From the NCBI GenBank assembly GCA_028551475.1, contig CM052356.1, forward strand, positions 19,991,884 through 20,055,883: 64,000 bases of DNA. Direction: 5' to 3'. Position 1 is the first letter of the stretch. Each line of letters opens with the position of its first letter. This DNA comes from Casuarina equisetifolia. Lineage: Eukaryota > Streptophyta > Magnoliopsida > Fagales > Casuarinaceae. The notes below the pieces were generated by a model. It made no database searches. It was given only the letters and a program-made list of their open reading frames with translations, and was not told where the DNA came from. Shown here in pieces: positions 38,491-51,782 of this stretch. The translations under genes and the position numbers were made by a program.

Positions 38491-41326
38491 TCATGGAAGG
38501 GCTATGGAGTTTTCTTGTGAGGAACACAAAGAGAAAATTTCTTCTAATGTTCCGTTCATGTAATCCCGGAACTTGTCAGATGGCATGTAGTCGTCGATGA
38601 TTTCAGGCTTCATTGGCATCGTCTCTGTAAAAGTTATCTGTGGAAAATCTTCAAGTTCTAAGGGTGGATAGGGAAGTTGATAATCCAGCCTTGTGTAGTT
38701 TGGCATCGTATCCTGCATTCACAAACACGTAGAATGATTTATAACCAACGTAATGTAATTGTAAATACCGTAAGAGAACATTGTTAAAGGAATTGTTTCT
38801 CTTTTTGCCCTTTTCCACGGTCATCGTAATTCAATCGGAAATAGAACCTATTCATTCTTTCCACTGGACAACAAACGACTGAAACGCTAATTTTACAAGG
38901 ATCAATGGAGCTTTTGCACAGTCTTTGATGAATGGAATTGTAAACTCGAGGTCTAAAAATGGGTGATGGGTCAATCATTACGGAGATGCGAAAAAGAGTG
39001 TCGTCTGGAGATAAAGATTGTTGACCTGCTTGGGGTTAGCCAGGAGGAAAATGGGTAAGAAAGATAAATGAACTTTGAATGATATATGAGTCAGTCAAAA
39101 GAAGTTATAGAAGTTGGTGAGGAAAGCCATTTAAGTCAGTCTAAGAGGCTTTGGGAGGAAGCTTTAGGAAAAGACTCTGAGTTCTTGCTTCCGACTTTTG
39201 CTACTTTAAGATCGAAAGAGTACCCAAAGGACTTGTTCTGTGGGCCAGTTGCAACCACTGTGCACTTGAGGTATCGTTTGTGCATGCATGGATGCGCCCA
39301 TGATGATCTAGAGCCCTAAAAACTCAAAGTGGTGTAAACAGGAAACCTTGGTGATAAAGCAAAAAAAAGTAGAATATTGCTGTAAATACAGTATTAGCAA
39401 AGTATATAATCATATAAGTCACAAAGGATGGGCGCAAAAGCAGACTGTTACAATAAAAAACTATCTTATAATGTGGGTCTTTTTTGTTTTTGAATTTTGA
39501 CCTGCTGTCCAACAACTTCTTACGTAGTTCTTGTAAAAATACTGCAGTTCTACTAGTTTTACCTGAATCAAATTCGAAGGGAATTCCAGACCAATAGAAC
39601 ACATATCGACGGCACTATTTGCTTCATCAGAGGCAAATGGAGCTTGTAGATCATCCGCCATGCCTGTTTCGGCCGGTGTCCCTTGAGTGAGATCTGAAGA
39701 AGAAGTATCTGAAGGGAACTTGGAGTACTCGTGAATGAAATTCTCATCTTCGGCTTCTTTACCTCGGGAAGTTTCAAGTCCACTAGTATCACCCCCATTT
39801 AGTTGTCCATCCAACACCCAAACTGAATCTTTCTCTTGATTCCCGCTCGTTTCTTCTTCTTTGGTTTTGGGCATCACTATCGTTTTCTTGAAGATGCGAC
39901 ATAATGCATAGGAATCCTGTAGTTCAAAATTAAGAACACTATTAATGTTTCATAACTAAATCAAATGAGCAAGAAAAGAGTATCATACAAAGACATGGAA
40001 AAGTAAGATTAGAAAGAGACCAGAAAAGAACTAGAAACAGATGGAAAGATAGTAGTAAGTGCAACTAAAGTAATCCAACCAAAGACTCTTTCATCATGAT
40101 GTTGATAAGTCATTCGTTTCCAAAGGGAAAAGAGAACTAAAGAAGGAAGACGAGGAAAAACAGGAGGTCTTGCTTTATTTATGTCTGGTACTTAAAGAGG
40201 GTCACAAACACGATAGCTCTGATAAAATATCCAGATGTTCCTCTTTGCATGCTACCTCTGTGCTTGTTTCAATGCATCTGGAGAGTTCGGAAATGACTTG
40301 AAGGCCATACTTTAAAAGGAATTCTTGCATTTAAGATTTAAAACCTTCATTTTCCGGTTTTTGCTTCCTAGGGTTTCTATTTCTAGGGTTTATTTCATTA
40401 ACATTGTTTACGTCACCAAGGACTACCCATATATAAATCGAAGAGTACATCAATTTTCTCTAAAATAAAGTAACAATCCCGATCTTGCACCATTGGTAAT
40501 GGATCTCCTACTTCTGTTTCCTTTTTCTCTTTTTTGTTGTACTTTGAGAACATTTTCACCTTGAAGGACTCATCTATACCAGGGAACCTAAGAAAAGTAG
40601 TTGAATTTCATCATAATCGGTGATCTAACTTTACCACTGAATACTGAATAGGTCCATTAGACCGGTTTTCCTTCTTTTTTTCCGATGAATTACTTAAATA
40701 AATTTCTTATAATAATATATCATAAACTAGCTGAATTTATACTTGAATTCTTTGAAAAATTCCACACATATATTATACCTTCAAACTTGACGAAGCGGCA
40801 GTGCCACAAGCAGAGTCGGTGAGTCGATACTCGTGCATAACCCAATTAGTTCTAATGCCATGGGGAGCTCTACCTCTATAATACACCAAGGTTTTCTTCA
40901 TCCCGACTGAGCGCTTTTGAGAGTGCACTGGCCGGTCCTTACCCGTAGCTTTCCAGTAACCGGCTCGTGTTGCCCGGTTGGTTCTTGATCCATTGGGGTA
41001 CTTTCTGTCCCTTGGACTATAGAAGTACCACTCCAAATCTTTGCTGGGCAAGAATGATTTCTCTGTTTGAGTATAATAAAACAGGGCAAAGGGTCAGCAA
41101 AAATTTCAAACGAAACCGAAAAAGATTGAGAAAAACGCTTCTGCTTTCATCTAGAAGAGAATTATGTACCTGGCAAATCCCATGGTTCGCATTTGTAGAT
41201 GTCGATTTCTGGAATAATCTCAAGCTCTATCGTCCGACCGCTGATTTTTCGATCTAGATAGTAAGCAACGAGCTCCTCATCGGTTGGATGGAACCTAAAA
41301 CCAGGAGGGAGGCTCTTGGGTGCCAT
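38491..41326 (-). CDS. NAC-domain transcription factor
   Basis: Plant-specific nuclear regulator. Exons 41326-41170, 41062-40779, 39916-39563 and 38712-38491, 338 aa, every junction in frame. The NAC domain covers about 6-158: [15 protein letters not shown] (A), [19 protein letters not shown] (B), [30 protein letters not shown] (C), [26 protein letters not shown] (D) and ALCRIFKK (E). The C-terminal part is acidic and Ser/Thr/Asp-rich, without a membrane helix, so it is not a membrane-tethered NAC. The NAC domain resembles the NAC045/NAC086/NAC028 group that acts in sieve-element maturation, but I cannot settle the clade. The leader contains a GA microsatellite; a TATA box lies 136 bases upstream of the ATG. 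Confidence 0.95.
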
Positions 41327-41345
41327 TGCACTTTAGATTTTGGAA

Positions 41346-41364
41346 AGAGAGAGAGAGAGAGAGA
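41346..41364 (+). repeat. (GA)n tract in the NAC 5' leader
   Basis: Purine dinucleotide repeat just 5' of the NAC start, read as (CT)n on the sense strand. CT/GA-rich leaders are common in plant regulators and can bind BBR/BPC proteins (inference). Confidence 0.8.
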
Positions 41365-41461
41365 TGGGGAGGGAAGGTGGGTGAGAGTGAGAGAAAGAAA
41401 ATGGACAAACTTAGAGAGAGATGCTGAGACTACGCAGAGCATGAACCCAACCGGCTTGTAC

Positions 41462-41468
41462 TATATAG
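41462..41468 (-). promoter_or_regulatory. TATA box of the NAC gene
   Basis: TATATAG on the minus strand, 136 bases before the ATG, leaving about 100 bases of leader that includes the CT repeat. Confidence 0.55.
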
Positions 41469-43709
41469 GCACACTGTTAGAATGGAAGCCATGAAATTAG
41501 CCTTTGAAGTTTTCGTTATTTTACATTGCTGCCATTCACTCGTCAGCTTCTGGAAGTAAGCCTGGTCTTTTCCAGTTCAAAAACGCTTGTCCAGAGATAC
41601 ATTTCAGTTAAGGTCGGTGGTACTCTTCGTAATTATGCAAAAGAATGGAGATTAAAAGAGAGGGAATATCATATAAGATATTAGAGTACCACTTTGGCTT
41701 TAGCCGAGATTCTATGTGTAAGGTTTGTGTGAAAACCCAGAGGGAGGATAAGAAGCTTCTCTGCTTTTGTCTGCTCACAAACTAACAAAAAAAACACAAG
41801 CCCCCCTCAAAAGGCTGTGTGGGACACTCAGCCGTCCATACCCTACGACACGCAACACTAGGCCCTCCTACGTATTTTAATCCCTCCTTCAAAGAGTAAG
41901 GATACCCTATAACCCTACAATGACACTATTCTATTCCTGAGATTATGCATTCATGATGTCATGGTTTCTTGCAATTACATCCTTGAAATCTCTGCAGAAC
42001 GTGGCGCCGAATCTTGTGTGTTGGTACGTCATGTGCCGGTTATTCAATCGTAAAGGAGTTTAACAACTCACGTTGTCAGCCTGCACTTGTTTAGCGAGGA
42101 GATCAGGTAAAGATTACCAGAGTCCAGAGAAAAAGCAATGCAGCAGGGAACGAGACAGCTTCCATTTGGATCCAAATTTCTTAATGAGTTTGATGGAGTT
42201 GAGGCATGAAAACCTCATCTGCATATAGACTGTTCATCACATGCAATCCATTTGGTTGAAAGAAAAGAATACCAGCAAAAGCAAAAATGTTTCTTTGTAC
42301 GGTCACGTGTCCCAGTGAAGGAGCCTGTTCCTTGTCATATCACGATGAAGGCGTCCCTGTCTGATTCTTGTTTATTACAGACGGAGATGGCACAACGACA
42401 TTGCTTTAGCAGTCTCCCTCTTGATCTTCAAAACGAAAAAGGAAAACATACAATAACATGGATGGACTTGTATATTCACTTACCAAAAAGGAAAAAGAAA
42501 TTGTGTTTATAAACCAATATTTGGTTTAATTTTAATACGGGTGTAAGGAAAAGTATAGCAATGATTTAAACTTTATTTTGTCACCCATCTTTTCGTAACA
42601 TACTTTTCTCTTAAACTTGTGGCAAATTAGACGTAATATTGAAGAGACCAAATATGTTGTCGGTAAAGCGACGATGCTATTTTCTTGAGAACGAAACATG
42701 TGAAATGTAGGAATGATTATAATTAATATAATTGCAATCAAATCACAAAGAATATATCCATAACATTTTTTATTCGGAAAGAGGAATCTTATTTTCTTTT
42801 TGTGGGGCAAAACAATGTTTTATACATTAAGTAATACATACGTATAGATATGACTTGCTTTTCCAGGACGGTGGCATACCCATTCCCGACATATGCAGTT
42901 GGATGTTCCAGTATGAATATGGTAAAAGTTCATTCTACGTTCAAATGGTTGGGCAAGCTAGGGACCAATCATCACGTCCAAAAGTAAGGGTCCTCTTCAA
43001 CAGTGGTCCCAGAGATCCTTCAAATTCACATTATCTCTGCATTAAACACTCGAAGCTATAATTATAAAATTTGATCCTAGACCGCGTTGCAGCATAAACA
43101 AGAAAAAGAGGAAGAAAGCAAACTGAATTTCCTGGGACCAAAGCTGCCTTCTATGGGACTTGGGAAAACGCATGACCTCCAAGCTCCGAATGAATCAGAA
43201 CTAAGCGTCAGTTCACCATTCGCAGGCAGTTCTTCTATGTCATGAAATTGACAACGTATGCGGGTAACTTCACTGCCGGATCTTTGTTCCTGGACAGGAC
43301 GGATCGAAAGATTTCAGGGAAAAGATTGAACTGTTCTTGTTTACAAGAAAGGCGCGTGCATTCCAGAAATAACGTACCACATACATGACGTTTGATGGGG
43401 CCAGCAGACGAGGCTCCGAGATACTTCTGCGCTCTTTTATTTTCATCCTGAAGAAAAAAGAATACTTTTATCATTCAACAGTTGATGGCTTGAACGGGGT
43501 CCATCATTGCCTGAATCAATCTACTTGGCGCACCGTCACATTCTGCTTTTCCTTTTCATACTTTTTCCTTTTCTTTTTCCTGCCATCCAAACTACTTTTT
43601 CTTTACTGGTTTTTTGTTCTATCTAGTGCTCTTTCGTTAAAATATCATTTTCATTAGGGTAAAGACATACTAAACACTTTAATGATTACCACACAATATC
43701 TTTGACTGG

Positions 43710-43733
43710 TCTCTCTCTCTCTCTCTCTCTCTC
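43710..43733 (+). repeat. (CT)n microsatellite
   Basis: Twelve TC units in a row, intergenic. Confidence 0.95.
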
Positions 43734-45418
43734 AACCAATGGTTGTGTCAACAAATTTATCAGCGTTTTGACGAGCAAAAATGTCAGTGTATAATGATTA
43801 GTTTAAATGATTGTTTGGTCTCAGCAATGGCCAGTTTGGCTCCCACCAAAACCATTATAAGTTAGACTTTCTCTTTAAATTAAGTACGGTTTTGCTGGGT
43901 TTGGGTAGCCCCCATTTACCAAGAAGCCATACTCCAGTCATTTCTCAAAAGCAACGTTCAAATATTTGTCGACGCCTTTATTTCTTTCCGATTCTTGATC
44001 ACTTTCTACTTCTCACCCCTCAAATTTGGCAAGAGTTAAGTTGTGCAAAACCAGTAACACTCGGAGAGGGAGTTTAGAGTGTTCGAAGAAGGCTTAGAGG
44101 ATCTTTTGCCGAAAGACTCTTTTATGCCTTTTATCGTCTTTCCCAACTGTCCTCCACAATTATCGTCCCCAGAATAACACTCTTAACCATATGTGAAGGG
44201 GCTTTTGATTTGCATAAAGAGATTCCAAACTGGTCCATATCGCCAATCAAATGGTAACTGGCGACACAACGCTCCTGATAAAGCAAAGTTGATTCAAGCG
44301 CTAACTAGCCAGCAGAGCCCACATTATGGATCTCACTAGGCTAAGCTTACTTTTTTTCCCACAGCACTATAATTCACATGGGTTTAACTCACTTTTAATT
44401 GTGAGAGAGAACTCCGTATGTTAAGTGGAGTTGTAAAGCCATGCGACCTTTCACACGATCGATCTTAGGGAGGAAAAATAAAGGTGAGGCCAAAGACCAA
44501 AGGGACGATGCAGGGATCGATGGAAGACTGTAGAATGGTGGTTGGCTGAAGAGGCATTAGATTCCCAGATTTCAGTTCTGTCTTTCATTATAGTTTGTGC
44601 GCAAAAGACAAATGTTCAGATTCTTCTTTCCTTCCAGGTTATGCGATATCGCTTTCATGTGGATTCTGTAGAGCCTGTAGCTTTCCGAGGGCACAGCTGT
44701 CCTTTGGTGTTTACAGTGTCCTTATTTTGCGGTTCCGCAACTTTGGACCAGCCCGTAACTGAGATCTGGTGTTTGGGGAAACTTTTGAATAGTGTTTATA
44801 AATAAAGTTCAAACCTTATGGAAGAAAGTATATATATATTAACTATAGATCTTTACGTATTAATAGTCTTTAAAATAAAAGGAATAATTATAGCTACTCC
44901 ACAAACACATTCAAAAAATTCCTCTATTAGTTGAATAGTTAAATCGTTTACCAAAAACATCATCTTTTCCATTTTAGTGTGAAATATAGTTTTAATTACT
45001 AATAAACCATTTCTTTGATTTTGACTTATATGGTTCTTTATATTTCATTATTACGGGCTTATTTTTCATGTGGGCTTATATGTCTTTTGGACCGGGTCTT
45101 TTATCATTGACCCCAAGCTTGATTTGTAAACACAAACGTTGGCTTTATTTCGAGGGAAAACATATTTGTTGAAGTCTAGAAAATGTATGGAACATGACTT
45201 GTTTGTTATAGGGTTTAAATTTTTTGAAATTTTCCCCACTTTTCATAGAATTGTTTGGTTTCCTAGGGTTCATGTCTCCCATGAGTCCAACATTGTTCTC
45301 ATTCTATCCATATGCTACCTATTACAGCCAACATCAGCTTACCTTGTCGCTAGAACCATTCTTATTTTACCCAACACCATCCACCACAACCTGGAACCAC
45401 ACATTTTGCTGCTAGAAC

Positions 45419-46799
45419 CGTTAGGTATAATGGCTAACCAAGAAAAGGGGTTAAATTAGTTATTGAGCTTTAAGTTTATAAATTTGTTTTTTAAAACAAA
45501 ATAAAGAACATCAACAAATAACACAAACATATACAAATTTTACTATGGTGGTTCAGCCCTCACACCTACATTCACCATTTTTCTTCTTCAATCCAATCGA
45601 TTGGAGTTCATTTTACTCACTAATTAGGAGAAAACATTCTCCTAACCTTCACAATCCATTTTTCAAAAGATTACAATACTATAAAGTTACAAACAAAAGT
45701 TATTTTAACCTTGTTACAAAGCAAATCCCTAATGTAGTTTGTGAGGGATACTACTAATTAAAAAGCTTTCTAAAGACATAAAGTGACAATCAAAGCTCTA
45801 ATCACAAAACTTTCAAATTCTAGAGAATTAGGGTTTTGAATTTACAATTGGGTTTATGTATAAAATAATATCAAAGTTCAATCAACACATAAACAAAAAT
45901 ATACATAAGTGTAATCACAAAAAATCTAATCTATAAAGACTTTCACCAAAGATCTTCACAAAAATCTCAAAGTGTCAAATGATCTCATTGTTCTTTTTGT
46001 TTTCTCAATCGAATTGTGCAAGAGAAAAACTTGAATTGTAGAATAGAAGCTTTTACTTCAGATTCAAGAGAAAGTAGTTGATTTGAGGTTTCTGCCAAAC
46101 CTAACAGACTCAAAATCTCTTTCTCATCGAGAAAGTAAAGTTGTTTCATCATCCCTTTTTTAGGACTTTGATTCAAACTCTTAATCATCACAAAATTGCA
46201 CAGATTAGCCATTTGATAGTCGATCTCTTCTCTGAATTTCTTCCCATTGATAGAGTAGGCATTCAGCAATGAAGATGACAACTTCTTAAAGGCTTGTTGT
46301 CTCGATCGAGTTAAAAGCTAGGTTTTTTCTCAAGTCAAGCTTAAGTCTTGCGAGAGTCTTTTCTCCAGTTAGGCTTAAACCTTATGGGCCTAAGTCTTTT
46401 CTTGGGTCAATCTTTTAATTTGGATTGCACTTGTATCTCATGAGCCAAAGTCTTTTAACTTTGGTCAACTTCTTAATTTGGGTTGAATTGCCTTTATACA
46501 AACACCTTTCCCTGCTAGAACATTCTAGCATTAATTTTTCTTAAGTATAAATATTATACAATTAATATTTTCTTCTTGCTCAAGAATTATCCTTTTGAAA
46601 CTTGGATAATATAGTAATATATAAAGACATAGAAATATGACTACTTTATAATATCATTAATTGATATTATAATTTTTACACCTTTTATTTCCTTTAATTT
46701 TATTTTGCACATCAAAATATGAAAAACATTTATATACATTTACCAACAAAAATTGTCACATCAAAACATATTGTCATGGAACATGTTCTTTTTCTAACA
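45419..46799 (+). mobile_element. Nested solo-LTR-like insertion inside copy A, with 5-bp target duplication
   Basis: The 1381-base insert begins CGTTAG and ends CTAACA, i.e. TGTTAG...CTAACA with one changed first base, the classic LTR ends. It is flanked by AGAAC on both sides (45414-45418 and 46800-46804). Copy B has a single AGAAC (48070-48074) at the same point, an empty site. The insert has no primer-binding site, polypurine tract pair or ORF, so a solo LTR is the simplest reading. It contains ctatggtggttcagccctcac near its left end. Confidence 0.75.
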
Positions 46800-46833
46800 A
46801 GAACTAGTTGCCCCTTGCTAAGACAATAACAAT

Positions 46834-46845
46834 TAGTATCAAAGC
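46834..46845 (+). other. Degenerate tRNA-iMet primer-binding site, copy A
   Basis: TAGTATCAAAGC against the canonical TGGTATCAGAGC: ten of twelve match, directly after the LTR end. Confidence 0.7.
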
Positions 46846-47665
46846 AATTTGTCCTACATATCTCATTGGTCAAAAGAAGTTATTCTATAACTAAAAGGTT
46901 TAGCGGAAAAAAAATGGTCCATAAGCTTGGAATTCACAAGTTAGGATCTCTTGTAATTGTGCATGAATCTAAGATACTTCCACAAGGCTTTCTAGGAGGA
47001 AAAGGCAGCCCGAGTGCAAGCAAAAAAGAAGGAAATACATGTTTGAGAGTTAGAAGTTTAAGCCCTAACTTTAAAATCTCTTAATCTAGTCAAACCTAAA
47101 TCTAGTGGAAAAGAAGCAATGGTTCACAAAAGAGCCATTCCAATCACTCAACTCATTGGTAGTTGCACAATGAGTGTGTGCATGTTTGCATGTTTCATAG
47201 GAAGCACATTGTACTAAGGTGAGAAGGCACAACTTAGGAACTTCTTAAGATGATCTAATTAAGTGCCAAAACCAATACTAGAAAAGGCTTGATGAGGTGT
47301 AATAGACTAAATGTAAACGTTAAAAGGTGGGATGAAATAGAAAAGTCACATTGGGTTTCAATAGTAAATAGCCAAATAAAACTTCATATATGGCCTACTA
47401 TGATGGTTGTCGCCCGATTTATAGGATGGGCTAGTCATGAAGACTCTTTATTCCACTAAGGAAGGCTACTCCGGTGAATAGGATTTGAAAAGGACAAAAA
47501 TGTCCTTATTTTATTTTGGGCCTTGGTCTATAATTTGTTTTGGGCCTTAGTTGATTTTGGGTCTAAATTGGTTTTAGGCTTCTCCTTAGGCCTTTTATTA
47601 TAAGTTTTTTTTTTTTTTTTTAGGTTCTTTCTTAAAGGGTGAGAGTTATTCTAAGCTTGTTTTCA

Positions 47666-48600
47666 TGTGTGGACTTCTATGTCTTTTAGGCTATGTCTTT
47701 TATTATTTTAAACCCAAACTTGATTTGTAAACACCAACATAGCTTTAGTTTAATGGAAAACGAATTTGTAGGAGTTTGAGAAATAAATGGAATATGACTT
47801 CGTTTGTCATAAGGTTTTGTGAGCTTTTCTTTAATTCTCGTAGAACCTTTTATATGACTTCGTTTGTCATAAGGTTTTGTGAGCTTTTCTTTAATTCTCG
47901 TAGAACCTTTTTTTTTCATATGGTTTATGCCTCCCATGAATCTAAGTCCATTCTCATTTTATCCATACATCGCCTATCTCGTCAAACATTAACTCACCTT
48001 GCCACCAAAATTGTTCCTACTTTACTCAGACATTAAATACCATGACCTAGAATTGCCCGTTTTCTTTCTAGAACTAGTTATCCTTTACTAGGATAATAAC
48101 AATTGGTATTACAATAGTTTGTCTATAGACTTGCTAAGCAAAAGAAGACATTGCAAAACTAAAAGGTTTAGTGAAAAAAACTAGCCATAAACTTGGAGTC
48201 TATGAGGCAAGATCTCTCACTATTGTACATAAATTTGATAGAATTATGCAAAGATCCATGGGAGGAAAAGATGAGTTCAAGCAAAAAAAAAGATAGAGAT
48301 TGTGCAATAAAAAATTGAAGTCTTGACTTTAAAATCTCTCATTTTGGTCAAGCCAAATTCAAACCCAAATTTGATAGAAGAAAAAAAAATGGTTTGTGCA
48401 AGAGCTATTCTAGTTGTTCAACCTACAAGCAATTCCATAAGGAATGCCAACACATTTTGTGGGAAAACAATTTTCTACCAAGGTGAAAGGGCACTGCTTG
48501 AAAGCTTCCTAGGACAATTCAAAGAATTGGTATTGGAAAAGGCCTAGTAAGATGTGATAGAGAATATGTAAACATTGAGTTATGGGATGCAACAAAAAAA
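47666..48600 (+). mobile_element. Ty1/copia-type LTR plus leader, copy B
   Basis: Second copy of the element in the same orientation. The LTR runs from about 47666 (TGTGTGG) to 48101, primer-binding site TGGTATTACAAT at 48104-48115, then the leader to about 48595. It differs from copy A at many positions and carries an extra exact 60-base tandem duplication. Reading frames are broken. Because both copies have LTR, primer site and leader, they are two elements or one tandem array, not the two ends of one element. Confidence 0.7.
47792..47911 (+). repeat. Exact 60-bp tandem duplication inside LTR B
   Basis: The unit atatgacttcgtttgtcata...tagaaccttt occurs twice with period 60 and no visible mismatch. 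Copy A has it once, so it arose after the copies split and is much younger than their divergence. Confidence 0.85.
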
Positions 48601-48628
48601 TCTTGTGCAACTCTACAATATTTTTCGA

Positions 48629-49065
48629 CTAGTTTATATAGATGATATTATACTTACTAGGTTTTTCAATACATATCTAACCACTCCTATGGATCAAATT
48701 TAATAAGAGTTTGCAATACACCTTGGTTCATTTCACTATTTTCTTAGTGTGAAAGTTCAAGTCACCTCTCAGGGTCTCTTGCTACATTAGGCCAAATAAG
48801 CATAAAAAATTACTGTTTATGCCTACATAGAAGTTGTTCAATTAGTATCCACTTTGTGTTCCCTTAAATCCACTCTTGACAGACAAGATGAAAAACATCT
48901 CTTAGATTCTATCCACTACCCTAATATCACTAAAGATATCTAATATTTGATGCTCACTCATCTAAATATTAGAGATGTTATTATGCTACTCATTACCACA
49001 AGCACTTTTCTACAACACTTCATGGGTAGCATGTTAAGAGAAATCTTCTCTATCTCACACATATG
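48629..49065 (+). pseudogene. Broken Ty1/copia reverse transcriptase fragment
   Basis: Conceptual reading gives LVYIDDIILT (the copia YVDD box), then, past stops, EFAIHLGSFHYFLSVKVQ and TSQGLLL, LVSTLCSLKSTL, HLLDSIHYPNI and YLMLTHLNIRD, all in the copia RT-to-RNase H order. Several in-frame stops make it non-functional. It follows copy B's leader directly, so gag, protease and integrase are deleted. Confidence 0.85.
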
Positions 49066-51782
49066 TGAATTAATGTTTTTAATGACGAATGCTTAATTGA
49101 TTTAAATATTTATGTGAACATATAGTATCATTTATGAGACCAATGATATGTAAAATTTTAGTTGGCAAATGTAGTTAAGTCCACATTCGTGTCCTTGAAT
49201 AAGCCCACTTCAAGAAGTCTTCAAAAAGCCCATATGTGAAAACAAAGAAAAAAGCTTAAGTGTGAGAAAGACAAATTGCAACTAAAGTAGATGGCCATAT
49301 GGCTTCATGGAGATCACTTGTGATTTTTAAGTGAGATATGGTGTTTTGTTCATCCAAATGGAAGAGGAAAGAAGGAAAATGTGAGAAAAACCAAAATCTC
49401 TCTTATATGACACTATGTAACTGAAAAACATAAAAGGAAAAGAAATGATTGATCTAATCTTGTATTTGCCAAGCAAAAGTTTGTCTTTCTCCTTTTCCAA
49501 CTTTGGTAAAGCTCCAACAACTTCTAAATCTCTCAACAATTATTGATAAGGGCAATTAAGACTCCAATGGATTGATTTTACCAAGTATAAAAGGAAGAAA
49601 TTGAAAAAGGCCTAGGTTTAATGAAAATACTTGATAAGCTTTCATTGACTCTAAATATTCATGTGATAATGTGTCTATTATTATGATTCTCTCATACTTT
49701 TAATTTGTGTTCAAAATCATGCTTTTACAAGCTATATTCATTAAGATTAGTTTGAACCTAAAAGCCTTAAGTTTGTGACCTAATGACTGAAATGTTGGCT
49801 ATGCTAGTGACAAAACATGTTGATGCTAGTTTTTGGCAAATTTTGTCATTCTTAGATCCAACCTAATTTCTTGGCATTCATGCAAATGATGTATTGTCTC
49901 CTAATTTAGTACTATAGCAAAATTCAAATGTCTCACCAACACCATAGTAAGGCTTATCCAAATTTGAGGCACTTTTCATGGATCTTCATGTTGTCAAAGT
50001 GACAATTACTCCACTCTTTATCTCATTGCAAATCCAATCTTTTATACTTGTACTAACACATGTTAAAATTAACAATCACGTTATTCGTGAATAAGTGCCT
50101 AAGGACAATTGTTTATTTATTTCCTCTTCTCCATTGACCAACTAGCTAATATCTTTATGAAACAACTCTTTTTCTTTAATTCAAGCTTACAATGCAATTC
50201 ACTCCATTAGCTTTCAATCACCTAATTCATGAACCAATGACCCACGTGACAACATAGATGACAACCTACACAACAACATGGTTTAGGACTAAATGACCCA
50301 TGCGATGACCCAATTTGTGACCTAAACAAACTAACAAAGACCCAATCACACATCTAAATGAATCAATTAAGAATCCATCTTATCTAACTCAATCTTATCT
50401 AGAGTCCTAGGTAGATTCATTTTTGTATAAAATTGACTTAAACCCTTACATAATCATGCAATGTAATTGATTCTTTTTAAGAAATTTTGGAATAAAAATT
50501 CTTCTAGATTTTAAGTTCTTTAATGTTTTCAATTTTCTAATGAAATTCCAGCCACCTTTTTCACAATTATAGGCTTCCCCATCACCCCTATGTTCCGTCC
50601 TCTACATGTGGATAAGAGGACAAGTTTGTGTTAGAAATTTATTTCAACTACTAATGAGTGTTTCCCAAGAAGAGCAATAATCTAAACAAACAAAATTTTC
50701 CTAAGAAAAGAACCTCTATTTTTAGTAAAAGCCCCAAGATTGCCAACCCAAAAAAAGAACCAAAATTATTATATTCAACTGAAAAAGTTTGTTATATTCA
50801 TATTATTCCATGTACCTTATGTTCACAAGCATGGGAAGTAACCCGGAAAAAAAAGAAAGGAAAAAGACAAGTTGGTGGCTAAACTATGGAAAACATGACT
50901 AGTTGTTAAGAAACATAGAAAAGATAATTCTAACCCGATACTATTGAACCTTTTGAGTCCTAAAATGCCCCCAGTGGCAAGTACAATAATACTAAGTGTG
51001 AAATCCTATCTTCATATATTTGTTTATGGAAAATTGAATTTTAAAGAATCTTATTCATAACTAAAAAGCAAAAATGTAAAGTGCAAACATAAAAATCGAC
51101 CACTAAAAAAGCATTTATCTCATTAAAGAAACGGTGATTCCTCAAAAACAAAAAAACCATAAATCTTTAGTTTTGATCTTCAAACCCAAGAAACAAATTT
51201 CTTGATATATTTTTATGTGACATTAGTATTTGATATTCAACATAACAAATTAGCAGCACAATACTTGTTTTCTTTCTAATTTTACTCAAAAAGATAAACT
51301 CTAAATTTTTTGTAGTTGAATTAAATGATCTATAATGAAATATTTAAAGCTTTTATATGTTTAATTTTGGGGGAGTAATTTTTTTGTTTTTATTTTCAAT
51401 GTTTTAGTAAGGAAACCAGCCCATTAGATTGTCTTTAGTTGACAAGCATTTGGTTCAATTGAGAGTAAATGCTTCTTGAGACCTTTTAATCTTAGCTTCA
51501 ATAATAGATGCTTGCAAAATTAGATTGTCCAGAAACATTTCATGTTTTGCTTTTTATTGAAAACTTTATGTAAAATGCGCAACAAAATTCCTTCGAATCA
51601 AACTGACTGGCCACCCACCTCGCCCAATAAAGCCATTTAGCTCAACTGGGCCGGGCTGTTGTTTGTAGGGAGCTAACGAGGCCCAAACAGCAAAGACGTG
51701 ATCGTTTTTAGGTCCTTGAGCAGGGAGGAGGAATGGAGAGAGTTCCAGAGACTGAATGGCACTTCTATGGGAGAAGAGCGAG
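49066..51782. other. AT-rich gene-free region right of the copia debris
   Basis: Probably more TE remains, but I recognise no domain. The right end holds the promoter of the small membrane protein gene. Confidence 0.5.

Larger units (their letters stand above)
41327..45060. other. Intergenic region upstream of the NAC gene
   Basis: NAC promoter at the left. A (CT)n microsatellite lies at 43710-43733, with pyrimidine-rich patches around it (43545-43600). The small ORFs, for example 42855-43061 and 44542-44805, have no family features. No gene is supported. Confidence 0.55.
45069..47345 (+). mobile_element. Ty1/copia-type LTR plus leader, copy A, with nested insertion
   Basis: A decayed LTR (from about 45069, TGTGGGC, to about 46831, ending ataaca) followed by TAGTATCAAAGC (46834-46845), a mutated initiator-Met tRNA primer-binding site, then an untranslatable gag-leader region to about 47345. 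It aligns block by block with copy B at 47666-48595, for example aactaaaaggttta, aagcttgga versus aaacttgga, and tttaaaatctct. The LTR is split by the insertion at 45419-46799; without it the LTR is about 380 bases. There is no intact coding region. Confidence 0.75.

Noticed and set aside
39086..39319. 77-codon plus-strand ORF
   Set aside because: It sits in a NAC intron on the opposite strand, with no homology features.
47686..48036. ORFs with a repeated peptide around the 60-bp duplication
   Set aside because: The repeat comes from the LTR duplication and the frame is not coding.
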